The notes under the pieces: model-generated
What the model saw: the letters and a program-made list of their open reading frames with translations, nothing else
What the model was told of the DNA's origin: nothing
The model's database searches: none
NCBI GenBank assembly: GCA_030522415.1
Contig: CM060118.1
Span: 16,062,651-16,126,650, forward strand
Direction of reading: 5' to 3'
Source: Channallabes apus
Lineage: Eukaryota; Chordata; Actinopteri; Siluriformes; Clariidae
DNA: 64,000 nt
In this document: positions 1 to 11,704 of the stretch, piece after piece
Layout of the letters: the number at the start of each line of letters is the position of its first letter
How positions within the stretch are numbered: the first letter of the stretch is position 1
Program-made: the position numbers and the translations under genes

Positions 1-351
1 TTTTGGGGTTCCTCTGGTTTTTCCTATTTATACCTGCTGTAGTTTGGTTGTTTTTGCATTTTTTGCCTTGGCCCTGTGTTAATATTAGAGGCCCCATGTC
101 CACCTTGACCCTGACCAGGGGGAAAAATGCTCTGATGATTAAATATATGAGATATATGGGTCTTTAGAAGAAAGAAAAAAAACTGCTCATCAATTTTAAA
201 GATTCCAAGTATTCCAAATAAGCAGAAGCATGATAAATGAACAACTGTCTTGTTCATTTAGACATGTAGACATTCATCATCAATGTACGTAGACATAAAT
301 ATTATGACTTCACCTTTGGAATTGGCATTTAATAAAAAAAATAAAAAAAAT

Positions 352-354
<3 letters not shown>
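1..354. other. AT-rich sequence, no gene recognised
   Basis: No coding region, RNA gene or repeat terminus can be supported here. Short open frames lack family motifs and look like chance. Confidence 0.5.

Positions 355-398
<44 letters not shown>
355..398. repeat. (TA)n microsatellite
   Basis: An uninterrupted run of about 22 TA units directly after an A-rich stretch. Confidence 0.95.
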
Positions 399-399
<1 letters not shown>

Positions 400-401
<2 letters not shown>

Positions 402-1860
402 CACAAATCTGAAAATGGAAAACCCATTTAAGAGAATTCTTATGGATCTTTACAAGTTGTCCCCAGAAAGAGACTTGTTAACGGAAACAGTGGCAAGGAT
501 TATGAAACACCTCTAGAAGGAATTCCAATACATTGTGCAACCAAAAATAACAATCAAAAATAGATGTTGGTTGTTCAGTCAGCTGTGTTTAAACCTACAT
601 ACAGGTAGACCAAGAAGGATGTCAAAGTGGCAGGATGGAGAAGTCAAAGCTGTATGCTTTGAAAGTAGGAAATGCACAAAAAAATGTAAAACAAATGGGC
701 CGAAACATGAGTCAATGCTTGTGACATAACTTTAAGACGCTGGCTGAAAGAAATTGGATTTTTATACAGAAAATCCAAATGGGAACCGGTACTAACAGAT
801 AAAGAGAAAGAAAACAATGGTACAGTGGGGTATAAAGAAGCAATAATGGAGTGTGGCTGGTTGAATTGATATTCAGAAATAAACTTGTCTGGTGCAGTTC
901 TAATAAAACATATAAAGATGAGTACTTGAAGAAAATAAAATTCCTTCACTTATGTATGCTATGGGGTTACTTGTCAGGAGAAGGAGCATGAGAAATGGCA
1001 ATCATTACAGTCAGTGCTCAGGTGTACAATTAAATTTTGCACTTTTTCCATTTTATCAATAGAAAACAGATTTATTTGTCAGAATAATAGTGCATCTTAT
1101 CACAAAGGAGCAACAACTTTTTAGCTGTACAAATTTTACAGTGTTATTTTTTAAATTAATGAATCCATAATTTTTTCTCTGCATGATCTGGAAAAATATA
1201 CCATTATGTAAAATTAATTTATTTAATATTTTTAAGGTACATTTTATAAATAGTAGAAGGTTTAACTGTTAAACAAAAAATGGTTTGAGTTATATCTTTG
1301 ATTTGTTTATCTGCCTCGAAGGGGGAAAAAACAGGATGAACATCATTTTGGTGTGCTGATTTCATATTTTTTGCCAGGGGTTGTTGATCACTATGTGCAA
1401 TAACAAGCCTTAGCTGGAAAGGTTTGAACTATGTTGCCACTGAATTCTTGAGCAGTGGAAGCAGGTTTTCTGAGTGATTAATCATGCTTCATTATCTGGC
1501 CAAAGCTGGCATGCCAAGAGAACTTTACTTACCTGAATATGTTGTACCAACAATAAAGTTTGGCCTAGGAGTGATTATTTTAGGACTGTTTCTCAAGCCT
1601 TGGGCTTGGGCCCTTAGCTTGAGGAAGGGATTATATTAATGTAATGCTACTGCATTCAAAAAACATTTTAGACAGTTGGATTTGTCTTTGTGGCAAAAGT
1701 TTGGAGAAGGCCATTTCCTGTTCTAGTATGACTGCATGGACCAGTGCACAAAGCAATGTCCTTAAGACATGGTTTGATGAGTTTAATCTGGCCCAGACAG
1801 ACCCCTGACCTGAACCCCCTGAAAATCTTTGGGATGAATTGAAACACCAGTTTCAAACCA
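400..1860 (+). mobile_element. Decayed Tc1/mariner-type transposase remnant
   Basis: Broken pieces on the + strand read like a fish Tc1/mariner transposase. Around 600-640 a GRPRRMSKWQDG segment resembles the linker between the two helix-turn-helix domains. Around 735-790 a WLKEIGF-like segment with basic residues follows. Around 1690-1850 the three frames together give pieces resembling the region that ends in PDLNP and NLWDEL, which normally surrounds the last catalytic acid. Stops and frame changes separate the pieces, so it cannot code for an enzyme. I could not place the terminal repeats. The 1000-1650 stretch may hold unrelated DNA. Confidence 0.45.
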
Positions 1861-2180
1861 GGTCTTCTTTTCCAGCATCAGTACCTACTTCACATAAGCC
1901 CCTCCCCCCCCCTTTTTTTTAAACATTTTATAGGGACAGTTAATTATCAACCGATATGCACCAAACTCTAACATCTTGGACAGATAAGTGGAGGCTTTTA
2001 TAGCTGCACAGAAAGGACCAACTTCATATTAATGTCCATGGTTTTAGAATGGGATGTCCTGGATACTCAAATGCTGTGTGTTATGGTCTGTTGTGGAAAT
2101 ACATCATCCTTGTTTCATGGAGACAAGCTAAAAGCTTTGAAATCGCTGTTTTTCTAAAGTCAGGTAGGAAAAAGTACATG

Positions 2181-3010
2181 TACACTGATCAACCATAACA
2201 TTATAACCTAATATTGAGTAGACCCCCCTTTTTGCCACTATAACAGTGATGCAGTGTGCATTCTGATACCTTTCTATTGGAACCAGCATTAACCTTTTCC
2301 TCAATTTGAGCTACAGTAGCTCTTCTATTGGATCAGACTACACTGGCCAGCCTAGATTCATCCTATGGATCAGTGAGCTTTGGCAACACATTACTCTGTT
2401 GCCAGGAGTGTTAATTTTGTCACCTATTTTTGTTTAGTCAAGTTTTAGTCGACTAAAAGTTTGGACATTTTAGTCAAGTTTTAGTCAGAGGAACCCTTTC
2501 ATTAAAGAAAACACTGTCCATACTGCTCCTATTGTTTTGTGGTTTTAATTACATTTTTTTAAATTAATAATAATCTTATTGTTAGATTGTTACATTTTCA
2601 TTGACTAAAACTATACAAAAAAAGGTTCCTTTGACTAAAAATGTTTCTTCTCCGGTTCAATAATGCTGGTGTGATGAGTTTTATACATGACTGAATTATT
2701 TTTTTTAAACACATTTTGGTCTCGTTTTGTTCATCACTGTTACTGTTCACTGATATCCGTGACGTCTCGTCATCGTCTCGTCTTTGTCACAGGAAAAAAT
2801 GACGTCAACGTATATTTTTCGTCCTGTATATATGGGCAATCATAGATTTTAGTGACTTAAACAAGGGCCAAATTTGAATAGCTAGAAATCTAGCAGTAGT
2901 CAGAAAATACCAAAAGTGACCCAGAACACACAGTGCATCACTGTTATGATGGCAAAAGGGGGACCTACTTAATATTAGGCAGGTGGTCATAATGTTATGG
3001 CTAATCGGTA
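2181..3010. mobile_element. Non-autonomous DNA transposon with about 90-bp terminal inverted repeats
   Basis: The left end (CACTGATCAACCATAACATT...) is matched in inverted form by the right end near 2920-3007 (...AATGTTATGGCTAATCGG). The match continues through the AATATT-AGTAGG-CCCCCTTTTTGCCA region and into GATGCA-TGTG-TTCTG, about 90 bp with few mismatches. TA dinucleotides flank both ends. Between them is a segment rich in TTTTAGTC/GACTAAAA (2415-2800), probably a second small element nested in the first. No transposase frame is present. The right end lies about 100 bp from the timm10 promoter motifs. Confidence 0.75.
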
Positions 3011-3104
3011 TATTGTAAAGGACAGACATATATCGCGCACACGGTGTGAGTGAATGTAATAAAATATGCATGCCCATGACACATGAAACGGCCTCCGTTT
3101 GCCC

Positions 3105-3134
3105 TGCGCAGGCGCACAATCTCACGCATGCGCA
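3105..3134 (+). promoter_or_regulatory. Two NRF-1-like sites in the timm10 promoter
   Basis: TGCGCAGGCGCA (3105-3116) and CGCATGCGCA (3125-3134) resemble the palindromic site of nuclear respiratory factor 1, YGCGCAYGCGCR. They lie 150-180 bp upstream of the timm10 start codon in a locally GC- and CpG-rich stretch of about 250 bp with no TATA box. NRF-1 drives many nuclear genes for mitochondrial proteins, which fits the gene. Binding is inferred, not seen. Confidence 0.6.
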
Positions 3135-3283
3135 GTCCAACTTGGTCGGAGGACGCTGGAAAGGTAGCGAAAGATTCCACGTGCGCTTGTGCCGCTCTCC
3201 TTTGACTGAAGGTTAAACGGTGCAGGCGGTTTCCCGAGTTTAATCCTGGATCGGTGGGGTGTCAGACGTGCTGAAGATCCACG

Positions 3284-6200
3284 ATGGACCCCATGAAAGC
3301 GCAGCAACTGGCGGCTGAACTCGAGGTGGAGATGATGGCAGACATGTACAACCGGTGAGGTTTATATCTGCTAGCATGCTAATGTAAGCCATGTATAAAA
3401 GTCCTTCAGTTTGTAACTGCTTTCATCTGAAAACAAATATGCTAATTATTTTTATTATTATATAAATTTAATCAATTAAACATGACCCAATCCTGCCTCA
3501 GTAAAAATAGGTAAAACATCCTAAATTAAAATTCATGTAAACTATTCAGGACATGCTAGCTAGCTAGCTAGCACCTCTATTAGGACACATGACATTTATT
3601 ACTAATTCATACAAGTTAGTGTCAATGCTGCTCCTACAGCTGTACAGTAGTTTAGTAAGGTGTTTATTAACTAATCCAGTAATGTGCAAAATATTTTAAT
3701 GTAACGTTAACTTCTGCAGTCTAGGGTTCAATAATAAATAGATTTTTACAAGTTTTTTTTCCACCTTTGCTCAGTTTAATGTATATAGATTTGAATGAAC
3801 TCCAAATATACAGTATTATCCAGATGTGATATCCTTCCCACTTTAATTTTTTAGGTTTTACTATGTGTGATATTGTTACAGCCTGCAACATCAATGTTGG
3901 ACCAGTAATGCAACAAGGCAGTGGTCAAGGTTACTTTATAAGACAGGAGACATTTACACTGTATGTCTTCTGTAGGAGCGTTGTCCTTCTGTCCTGCAAA
4001 GCCACACTGCTCAAATAACTTAAATTAGTGCCTTATTCAACACATCTCATTTTATTTACTTACTCTCACTCATTCTCCATACCGCTAACTTGAGGTTAAC
4101 AATTATTTCCCCCTAGCTACCCTTGTTTTTTATTTTTTTATTAATTCATTTATTTTCTACACCGCTTGTCCTGCACAGGGTCATGGAACATACCCTGGAC
4201 ATGCCACCGTGCTACCTTTTGATGTTATTTAACAAAATAATTTATTTAAGTTTAATATTTTTTTTATGTTGTAAATGATCATTTAAAAATCACAGACATG
4301 TGAAACATTTTTGTGGTTAATTGTTGAACCCTCTGGCAAACAAATGACTTTACTTAATGGCACCAGACACGTGTTCCAGCATCATCTCCTTGGCCACTGT
4401 AGATTTATGATTAATCATTGAATACCAGTTTCATCCAATCACCCAGACACCAGGATTGTTTTTCTTTATCCCACTGGATCCTTGTGTTTTTCTCTTTTAC
4501 TGTTTTTGTACAAACCAGAAGGTTCAACTATTAAATTGTCATAGGTCAAGGTTAGACATCATGTAAGTGTTCTGATTTAATTATTTTATAGCTACTTTAT
4601 AGTTGAAAAGGTTAGTATGATATGAAAAAGAGGAGAAGGTGAATTGAATAAAAATTAAACAATTAATTAAAACACTAACATAAGAACTTGGTTTAGAATT
4701 CCTCATTCTAGAGCAGTGTTTCCCAAAATGTGCGCCCCCTGGTGGGCTGTAAGTATACTGGCGTCATTTCTAACAAAAAAATAAATCCTTGTAAATTTTT
4801 AAACGTGAAATTACGTTACAAAATGTAGGTTATTGTTGGCAAAATTCTCATCAAATGTTTAAGTATTTCATTAAAAAAACAGGATTTAAACAATATGAAA
4901 ACATTTCAAACACATTTCAGAGTTGACCAAATCCTTGTTAGTTTTGGGAATGGCTGGTCTAGAGGTTTATCTTTTTACTCGGGTGTGGTGCTCAGGAACA
5001 TTTTCTCAGGACCACTGGGTATGTGATGGGACACCTATCTCTCACGATAATAAAAAAGTTTCTCAGTCCTCCACCTGGTGTAAATCTATGCTGCACATTT
5101 CGTTCTGTTCCCTGCTCAGAAATCATCTGATTCAACTAATTATCAAACCAAGTTTAATATCAAGTTTAAACTGTGGAAATAAAGTTCAAGAGGGAAATGG
5201 CAAATAGTGCAGGGAGCTGTTGCTTCAGAACCACGGTAAAGAAAAAACTGCAAGTACTGTGAGTTGAATGTGAGGGTGGCAGAAGAGAAAGAAAAAAGAG
5301 ACAGAACAGAGATTTCCAAGTTTTTCAAAGCCCAACACCACTTTAACATGCAGCAGGCTTAAAAGTCTGCATCTGTAGACAAAATGTTTTTTTAAACCTT
5401 GATACTGATTTTGCAGCACTTGTGTATATGTTAAATAGGAGAATGTCGAGCATTTCATCATCTATTAGAATTCCAGTTACATGCAGTTTAGTGCAGTAAT
5501 TGTACTGGGACGATTCCCATGATTAGACGAAAGGGGGAAAAAGCCAAACAGTGAAAGGTCTGGTTCTATTTGACCTTCTCTTGTTAGGATGTTCCATGAA
5601 TCTTTTCCCACATGTCTTGTTGGGGCACCCTCCCAGCAGTGACAGCTATCGGCCAAAAAGGGCGTAGTGCATGTGCTTCCTTCAACGATATGAAGCTGCA
5701 GATCTCATCTTTCCGAGCTGCTGTATCATTAGGAAGCGCCATAACACGCGCGCACACACAATCAAGAAAGTGCTATACGCCCCTTCTGCTTGCGCCCATG
5801 ATTGACTAGTGTTGCTGTGAGTATACCTCCCCTTCCTCATGAGAGAGCATGGCCAAGCTGCTCTGTATCGCTTTAGCAACACCTGGAGATTGAACGGGTT
5901 CTCTGAATGATGGGATGAACAATTTTCTGTTGTGCCCCCAAGAGCTTCTTGCTTAGTTGTAGCCATCTTGGGTTCAAATAAAAAGAAAAATATCATTGTT
6001 TCTCACACTTTTTTTTTTCTTCTTTTTTCTTTTCTCCTTAGATTCAAATATTAGTTAGCTTATTTATTTATTTGGAGCTTTTTATTTGCCTTTTAGAATC
6101 CCCATAGGACCTGAAGCAATTACTTTGTTTTTGGATGCAAAACTGAAAAAATCTTGTTCTTATAATGTGCCTGAAGGCAAAAGGAAGCAAAGAGGAAATT

Positions 6201-9200
6201 AGCAGCTTCCCATGAGAAACACATCAATGTGGTAATTCTATTCATAAAATCATTCAGTTCAAGTGAGAATGAAGGCCAAAGAACAGCTTTAACATAACAT
6301 TAACACCATCACCAAAGTGACTTGAATGACATTGGTTGTCAATTAGTCAACTGGACACAAGATCATGGGCATCCAAGGCCCATGTACGCCTGCGGGGACC
6401 AAAGGCCAGTCTGCCTGGCTCGATACCATAAAGCCAATTCAGAACAAACCACTGATAAAAGCCAACACTGGCCATAATAAAAAGATATCAGAACACCCAG
6501 GGCGCCACACCAAAGAGTTCAAGGTTGTTGATCTGGCTTCCAGTTACCCAAACCTCTGCCACTAATCTACCTGAGCTAGAGACCACAGCGCACACTTAAT
6601 GGCTTTCATGAAGCCAAGCTCAGAGGGACCAGAGCTTCCCCGGTGGCACAAGGGGAACATAGTCAAGTCATTTTTTTTGTATGGCATATTTAAAACAACA
6701 GCAGTTGACCGTTGTACTTTCCAGTAGAATACCTATACAGTACCAGCACCTGTACATTATCATAAAACAAAATAAGATGAGAAACAAAACACAAGAACAA
6801 TTTCATATATAAAGTAGTAAGTAAAAATCAGCAAAATAAATGAGTATTTTTAAAAAACCTTGAATTTACACAAAGTTTAAACGTAAAAAATTTATTAAAA
6901 GAGCAAAGTGGACGTGACAGGAAATCAACTTTAGATGGAACTAACAGCAACTGAGAACATAGGCCTTTAGTTTTGATTGGTTTATGATGATCTAAAAGGC
7001 TATTTACAAACTTTGGTGTAGCGGTGGCAAAAGCCTCGTCACCTCTGTTCTTTTAATAGTGTGAGGAACTAACAGGACCTGTTTAGATCAGTGGTTCTCA
7101 AACTTTCAAGCCAGCGACCCCTAATTGAAGATCGACAAGATCTCGCGACCCCCACTATCAAAAACAAGCAATAAACATAAGCTGTTCACAGTATTTTGAC
7201 TACATTTACTATACATCTAAATAATTTTGGCTTACCTTTCAATGGGAAGGGTGTACTTGTTTTTGGCAGCACAAAAGCTTCATTCGTGGCCTGATGGTGG
7301 ATACAGCTACCCGCATATCATCTTCCACATCATGACGTGAACTGTATTTATTTTTTAAATATGTAACAGCGGAAAAAGACTGCTCACACAAATATGTAGA
7401 TCCAAATTGAAGCAGTACATCCATTGCTGCATGGGACAACTCGTGTATGCGGTTGCTACCGCAACTTAGTGAATACTGAATGAAATAATACTGAATACTA
7501 AGAATAAAAAATGAATACTTAGTGAATTAAAAACAATGAAAAGCTCTAGACATTTTTTGCTCGATATGGATTAATCTAAGAGCCAATCACACAGCAGAAC
7601 AATACGACAACAGCCAATCAGCTTGCGCGTGCCGTGCAGATCAAAGTTAATTTCCTACCGCACTTTGCGAAGCAAACTAGACACCAGGACGATAAATAAA
7701 TAAATAAAAAATAAGTGGAAGCAGCGACGAAAGTGAATCTAACCTCGAGTTATTATCCAAAGATGTTGAAATTGTCGACAAAAAAGGTAGCACAGTTTAT
7801 CAATAAAACGCTATTTTGATGGCTTAAACCATTCTGGCCAAGCAAATATGAACTATACAACACCTAGCAGGTACCCAACTATATAGTAAAAGTGAAATTG
7901 TCCTGGTCCAGATTCTTCTTTGTCTTTCGGCTGTTCCCTTTCAGGGGTCGCCACAGCGAATCATCTGCCTCCATCTAACCCTATCCTCTGCATCCTCTTC
8001 TCTCACACCAACTAACTTCATGTCCTCTCTCACTGCATCCATAAATCTCCTCTTTGGTCTTCCTCTAGACCTCCTGCCTGGCAGTTCCAACCTCAGCATC
8101 CTTCTACCGATATATTCACCATCTCTCCTCTGAACATGTCCAAACCACCTCAATCTGGCCTCTCTGACTTTATCTCCAAAACATCTAACTTGGGTTGTCC
8201 CTCTGATTAACTCATTGATAGCTGCATAATTCATTCCATTTTTGTTGTCATTATGTCAGTTTATGTCATTTTATGTCAGTTTATTGGGGCCGTGTGAAAT
8301 AGCCTTCATTTAACTCTGAATTGTGGGATAAAAAGACAGCCCTAGTGTGTGTGGTCTAAATGTTGTTTCTCATTATTGTTTAAAAATCTCAAAACATTGT
8401 AATATATCATCACAAGATACTTTTTATCATCACAAACAAGTATTTTTTTTTTTTAAATAAAAATCTTTGCCTTGTAATGATTCTGAGCATGTGCCTATAG
8501 TATCTTAATTATTAAGGCCAAGTCTGTCATCTGTTTTTGTTAATAAACTATACTTTAAAATGTAATTTAATGAACCCTTTAATTTTTTGTGGCTTCAGTC
8601 ATTGTTGGGATACTCTTTTAAAGCTGGCAGCATTAACAGCTTATATCGAAATATATATCGTTATCGTTCAATATGGGCCAAAAATTATCGAAATAGATTT
8701 TTTGCCATATCGCCCAGCCCTACTGATACTGCACTTTATGAATTCTTCCTCATATTTCCGACGTTTCCTACTTTGGTCTGACGGGGTCTTGCTCTTTTGC
8801 TTGGTCGATGTACATGGTTCCGATGACTCAGGCAAACAATTTCCTTAACATTTTTAGATTTGCGAGTAACAAATTTATCCATCTCGGCAGTTGCGCTTTT
8901 CACGTGCAGTTGTGCGCTGTAGCAATAACTAGCGAGCCAGTCGCTGCACAGTGATGTCATATCTTTGAGTCGCATTTATTAATTTTTTTTACACTCAATT
9001 TAAACACAAATCAGAAATTTATTTATAGCATTTACTTGTAATACTGAAAAGTGTGTATTATAATCACAAAAAAACACAACACTTTTTTTTAATCCCTCTC
9101 GCGACCCCTTGAAATTATTCCGCAACCCCCAGTTTGGGAACCACTGGTTTAGCTGAATACCTTATCCTTTATTGGGCTAGATCGTTGAAGGCATTAAAAA

Positions 9201-10155
9201 CAAATTTATCAAAAAATTTAATGTGAAATCAGAGCAGCTGAGCCAAGACAGGCATGTGCATTTCTTTGTTCCAGTTAAGAGTCTGGCATCTGCCTTCTGA
9301 ACCACCTGAAGTAACCATAATTCAGCAATCATGTGCAATAGTTAAGTTACAGTAGTCAATCCGGGAAGTGATAAAAGCAGGGACAACTGTTTAAAGGGCC
9401 TTTTGACATAAAATTGAGCTTTGCTATCGATCTGTGCTGACAGAAGCTTCCACTCACTAAATGAAAGTGAAATTATCATAGTCACATATTTTAGCCTTTT
9501 ATTCTAGCCATTGATCACATCAATGTTCCCTGTGGTCAGAGAGGGTTATGGGTCCGGTCTATACAGGGGCTACTTGCAAGCTTTTAATCAGTAGCTCAGA
9601 GCCTATAACCAGGGATCCAGAAATAATTATACCATGTACACTGCTGCTTATTACATATCTTTTTTGGTTACCAAGCAGGCTGGGCTGCTGGTCACCACTG
9701 TTTACACTGTAATAACGTTCATCCTAGGTAAATGTGTATTTTACTTTGCAATGACATCAGATGAAGGCACGGTTGCAATAAAATAATACCATTTCTATTT
9801 GTTTGCTTTTGCACATAAAAGGCTTAAAATCAAGCTCTGGTAGTGTTGCAAACTCTCACTCCTAGCAATGACAATGTGAGCGTTAGCAAAAGTTGGAAGT
9901 GGAATGTCATTAGGCTTTTTTTATTTATTCAAGTCTGAAATATTTTCTTCCTCTTGCAGAATGACTAACGCATGTCACAGGAAATGTGTTCCCCCTCACT
10001 ACAAGGAAGCGGAACTGTCGAAAGGTGAAGCAGTGTGTCTGGATCGCTGCGTGGCCAAGTATCTTGACTTGCACGAGAGGCTAGGCCGGAAACTCACTGA
10101 GCTCTCGGTACAGGACGAGGAGATGATGAGGAAAGCGGCTGCTGGTACCGGATAA
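3284..10155 (+). CDS. timm10: Mitochondrial import inner membrane translocase subunit Tim10
   Basis: Coding exons are 3284-3354 and 9960-10155, with a GT-AG intron of about 6.6 kb that splits an Arg codon after its second base. The product is 88 residues, near the 90 of human TIMM10, and starts [20 protein letters not shown]. Small Tim proteins form a Tim9-Tim10 hexamer in the intermembrane space that escorts hydrophobic carrier and beta-barrel precursors to the TIM22 and SAM complexes. The twin CX3C signature is intact: CHRKC (residues 29-33) and CLDRC (50-54), whose four cysteines form two disulfides through the Mia40 pathway. There is no cleavable presequence, as expected. The start ATG is the first in the frame after the GC-rich leader and matches the family N-terminus. 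The intron is large for such a small gene and is filled with nested transposons. The call is near certain. Confidence 0.97.
3360..6660. other. timm10: First part of timm10 intron 1
   Basis: AT-rich intron with no supported gene. 4060-4210 carries a weak fragment of the SINE 3' region (CTACACCGCTTGTCCTGC). 4712-4745 reads like one terminal repeat of a hAT-type element (CAGTGTTTCCCAAAATGTG), but I found no matching far end. The stretch 5600-5990 is less AT-rich, but its open frames on both strands show no family motif. Confidence 0.5.
6661..7088 (-). mobile_element. LINE 3' end, first half (split by a hAT insertion)
   Basis: The + strand starts GTCAAGTCATTTTTTTTGTATGGCATATTTAAAACAACAGCAGTTGACC. 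The same block occurs at 44705-44765, so this is a dispersed repeat. The later text (AAAGCCTCGTCACCTCTGTTC...) parallels 45095-45120. Its continuation after the hAT element (9147-9440) resembles the antisense of the LINE reverse transcriptase C-terminus. It is best read as an old 5'-truncated LINE on the - strand. Confidence 0.6.
7239..7439 (-). pseudogene. hAT (ZBED5/SCAND3-like) transposase C-terminal fragment
   Basis: A 66-residue frame contains [20 protein letters not shown] followed by a [11 protein letters not shown] segment and ends near KQVHPSH. This is the hAT dimerisation region of domesticated and transposon ZBED-type proteins, where CE-SFS and the acidic DD-R motif are conserved. 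The rest of the transposase upstream is missing, so this is a remnant. It shares orientation with the N-terminal piece at 8736-8880. Confidence 0.75.
7905..8240 (-). mobile_element. 5'-truncated LINE (C-terminal tail of reverse transcriptase protein)
   Basis: The - strand frame 7941-8234 encodes about 97 residues with [20 protein letters not shown] and a [15 protein letters not shown] segment. This matches the C-terminal tail of endonuclease/reverse-transcriptase LINE proteins (RTE-like) common in fish. The 3' part carries the usual AGGGGTCGCCACAGCG stretch in antisense (7944-7960). It is a dead-on-arrival insertion inside the hAT element. Confidence 0.65.
8736..8880 (-). pseudogene. hAT (ZBED-type) transposase N-terminal fragment
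   Basis: A - strand frame reads [11 protein letters not shown]..., then [14 protein letters not shown], and ends RKNS. Short, basic MD-F--RK openings followed by a K/R-rich stretch are usual just before the first helical or BED-like part of ZBED-type hAT transposases. It has the same strand as the C-terminal fragment at 7239-7439, which supports one original gene. The following codons break up quickly. Confidence 0.5.
9147..9440 (-). mobile_element. LINE 3' end, second half
   Basis: It continues the repeat cut by the hAT element. The + strand text CAATAGTTAAGTTACAGTAGTCAATCCGGGAAGTGAT parallels the antisense of the LINE segment ending in [12 protein letters not shown] (compare 36205-36235 and 37195-37225). 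It is strongly degraded. Confidence 0.5.
9441..9959. other. timm10: End of timm10 intron 1
   Basis: Single-copy-looking AT-rich sequence with the polypyrimidine tract and acceptor TTTTCTTCCTCTTGCAG before exon 2. Confidence 0.6.
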
Positions 10156-10382
10156 ACCTACAAGGATTCTCAAAAGGCAACAAAGTGTGGCCTGTGGGGG
10201 ACTGAAGAGGGGACAGGAGATGCACTAACCAATATTAGACTTCTAAAATGAAGTGGAGTTGGCGTGTAGTAAAGTGTGTGAAGACGCTTCACCAGTCTTC
10301 AGTTAAATCCCTGTCTTGGAGTGTGAAGTTGTGGTTGGTCAATAATAACTTGACCCAGATTTGATTTTCCCACAGGTTGCTC

Positions 10383-10388
10383 ATTAAA
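10383..10388 (+). terminator. timm10: Possible timm10 polyadenylation signal (ATTAAA)
   Basis: ATTAAA, the common variant hexamer, lies about 230 bp after the stop codon. That would give a short 3' UTR. An AATAAA at 11151 is an alternative. Confidence 0.3.
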
Positions 10389-10705
10389 ATGCAAAATCTT
10401 TTGTTGGAATTGGTAATCAGTGATGGTGACCTAATTGCTTTACTTGTATGTTCATAATTTGTCTAAAAGCTCAAATGTGTGTGGACCAGGTTGTGCATGA
10501 TGGACATTGCCTTTCTATGGGTTCTTCATTGGTTTTCACCAGTGAGCCTTTTGTTTTCTTTTTATATTTTTGTTAGAACAATTGTTATTGACACTGCACA
10601 AAATATGAGCAGGTATGTTTTATTCATGTTGAAGGACTCCCATTCACTGCATAATATAATTAAATCTCTTATGTCCTTTCCTGTTTTTTTTTATTGCAGT
10701 TATTA

Positions 10706-10731
10706 ACACACACACACACACACACACACAC
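10706..10731. repeat. (CA)n microsatellite
   Basis: About 13 CA units directly before a SINE copy. Confidence 0.9.
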
Positions 10732-10856
10732 GGGTGGAACGGTGGCTTAGTGGTTAGCAGTCACCTTGCACCTCCAAGGGCTGAGTTTGATTCTCACCTT
10801 GGGTCTGGGTGCATGGAGTTTGTGCGTGTTCTCCCAGTATTTGGGGGTTTATATGT
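10732..10856 (+). mobile_element. tRNA-derived SINE, 3'-truncated
   Basis: GGTGGAACGGTGGCTTAGTGG followed by TTAGCAGTC, CACCTCCAAGG, GAGTTTGATTCTC and GCATGGAGTTTGTGCG follows the same order as the clearer copy at 60930-61130. The B-box-like GAGTTTGATTC is degraded. Confidence 0.75.
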
Positions 10857-11560
10857 ACTAAAAAGGAAAATGATGGAAGGAAAAATGATTGCTCTATTGC
10901 AATTGAAGGCAGTCTGAAAAAATATTTAAGGGTAGATGGTTGCAAACCTGTAACATATTTAGAAAATAATGTTTGTTAAAGTTGTAAAGCATGACCTATT
11001 CCTTTTTATGGTCATTCATTCCCATTTAATTATTTTTGTGTTCCTTCTGTGCTGTGTACATCGTGTACTGTCCCATTAAAAAAAAAAACAAGGTCTGTAA
11101 AGGTTAAACACAATGTTCACCCTAAATGGTGCAAAGAAAGGATGAAGACTAATAAAGAACTACTTTAAGAATCCAAAGACTAATCATTTATCATGCGTTG
11201 AATGGAACAAATGAAATCATATCTGTACTGTAGCAATCAGATCTTACTCAGCATTTTAATTGCTTGTTTATTAAAGACATCCTGAAAGCTGTTGAGGAAT
11301 CTTGAGCATAATTTTGTCTAAAATGTTTAAAAGCATGTGTGTGACAAGGTGACAATACTTTTTCTTTCTAATTTCAAGTTCAATACATGTAGCATGTTGT
11401 GATTGAAATATGTGCACTAATTATAGCACTTTGAGAGAACTACATCAGATGGGCTTCAATTAATTTAGGTTTTATTTGTAGACATCGTTACAAAGCTTTA
11501 AATAGAAATACATTCTCGATATAAATTGAAAGAAAATGTGCTTCATCAGTTTGTTTCTAA
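10857..11560. other. Intergenic, nothing recognised
   Basis: AT-rich DNA downstream of timm10. It holds short A-runs and an AATAAA at 11151, with no supported coding or repeat structure. Confidence 0.5.
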
Positions 11561-11564
11561 TGAG

Positions 11565-11680
11565 CAAGCTGAGGCACTGGTGGTAAACAAAACAAAAACT
11601 CCCTTAGAGGACCTTGGGAGGAAGCAGATTCAAAAGAGAAGTGATTCTCATCTGGGTGATAACCAGATAGTATGGTCTAA
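11565..11680 (-). mobile_element. LINE 3' UTR fragment
   Basis: GAGCAAGCTGAGGCACTGGTGG, AAAAACTCCCTTAGA and GGGTGATAACCAGATAG parallel 35296-35410 in the 3' region of the CR1/L2/Rex1-like LINE. The fragment is short and decayed. Confidence 0.6.
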
Positions 11681-11687
11681 ATAAAGT

Positions 11688-11704
11688 CCCCCCCCCCCCC
11701 CCCC
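11688..11704. repeat. Poly-C tract
   Basis: A run of about 17 C residues. Confidence 0.9.

Larger units (their letters stand above)
7089..9146 (-). mobile_element. hAT transposon, ZBED-type, internally degraded
   Basis: The left end CAGTGGTTCTCAAACTTT (7089) and the right end ...AGTTTGGGAACCACTG (ending 9146) are inverted repeats. The flanking octamers are GTTTAGAT (7081-7088) and GTTTAGCT (9147-9154). They match at 7 of 8 bases and act as the 8-bp target duplication typical of hAT elements. Remnants of a - strand transposase lie inside: an N-terminal piece near 8736-8880 and the C-terminal dimerisation region at 7239-7439. The middle of the enzyme is gone, replaced by other repeats. It sits inside a LINE remnant within the timm10 intron. 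Confidence 0.85.

Noticed and set aside
5682..5996. Overlapping open frames on both strands in the timm10 intron
   Set aside because: No recognisable motif, and the frames overlap on opposite strands, so there is no support for a gene.
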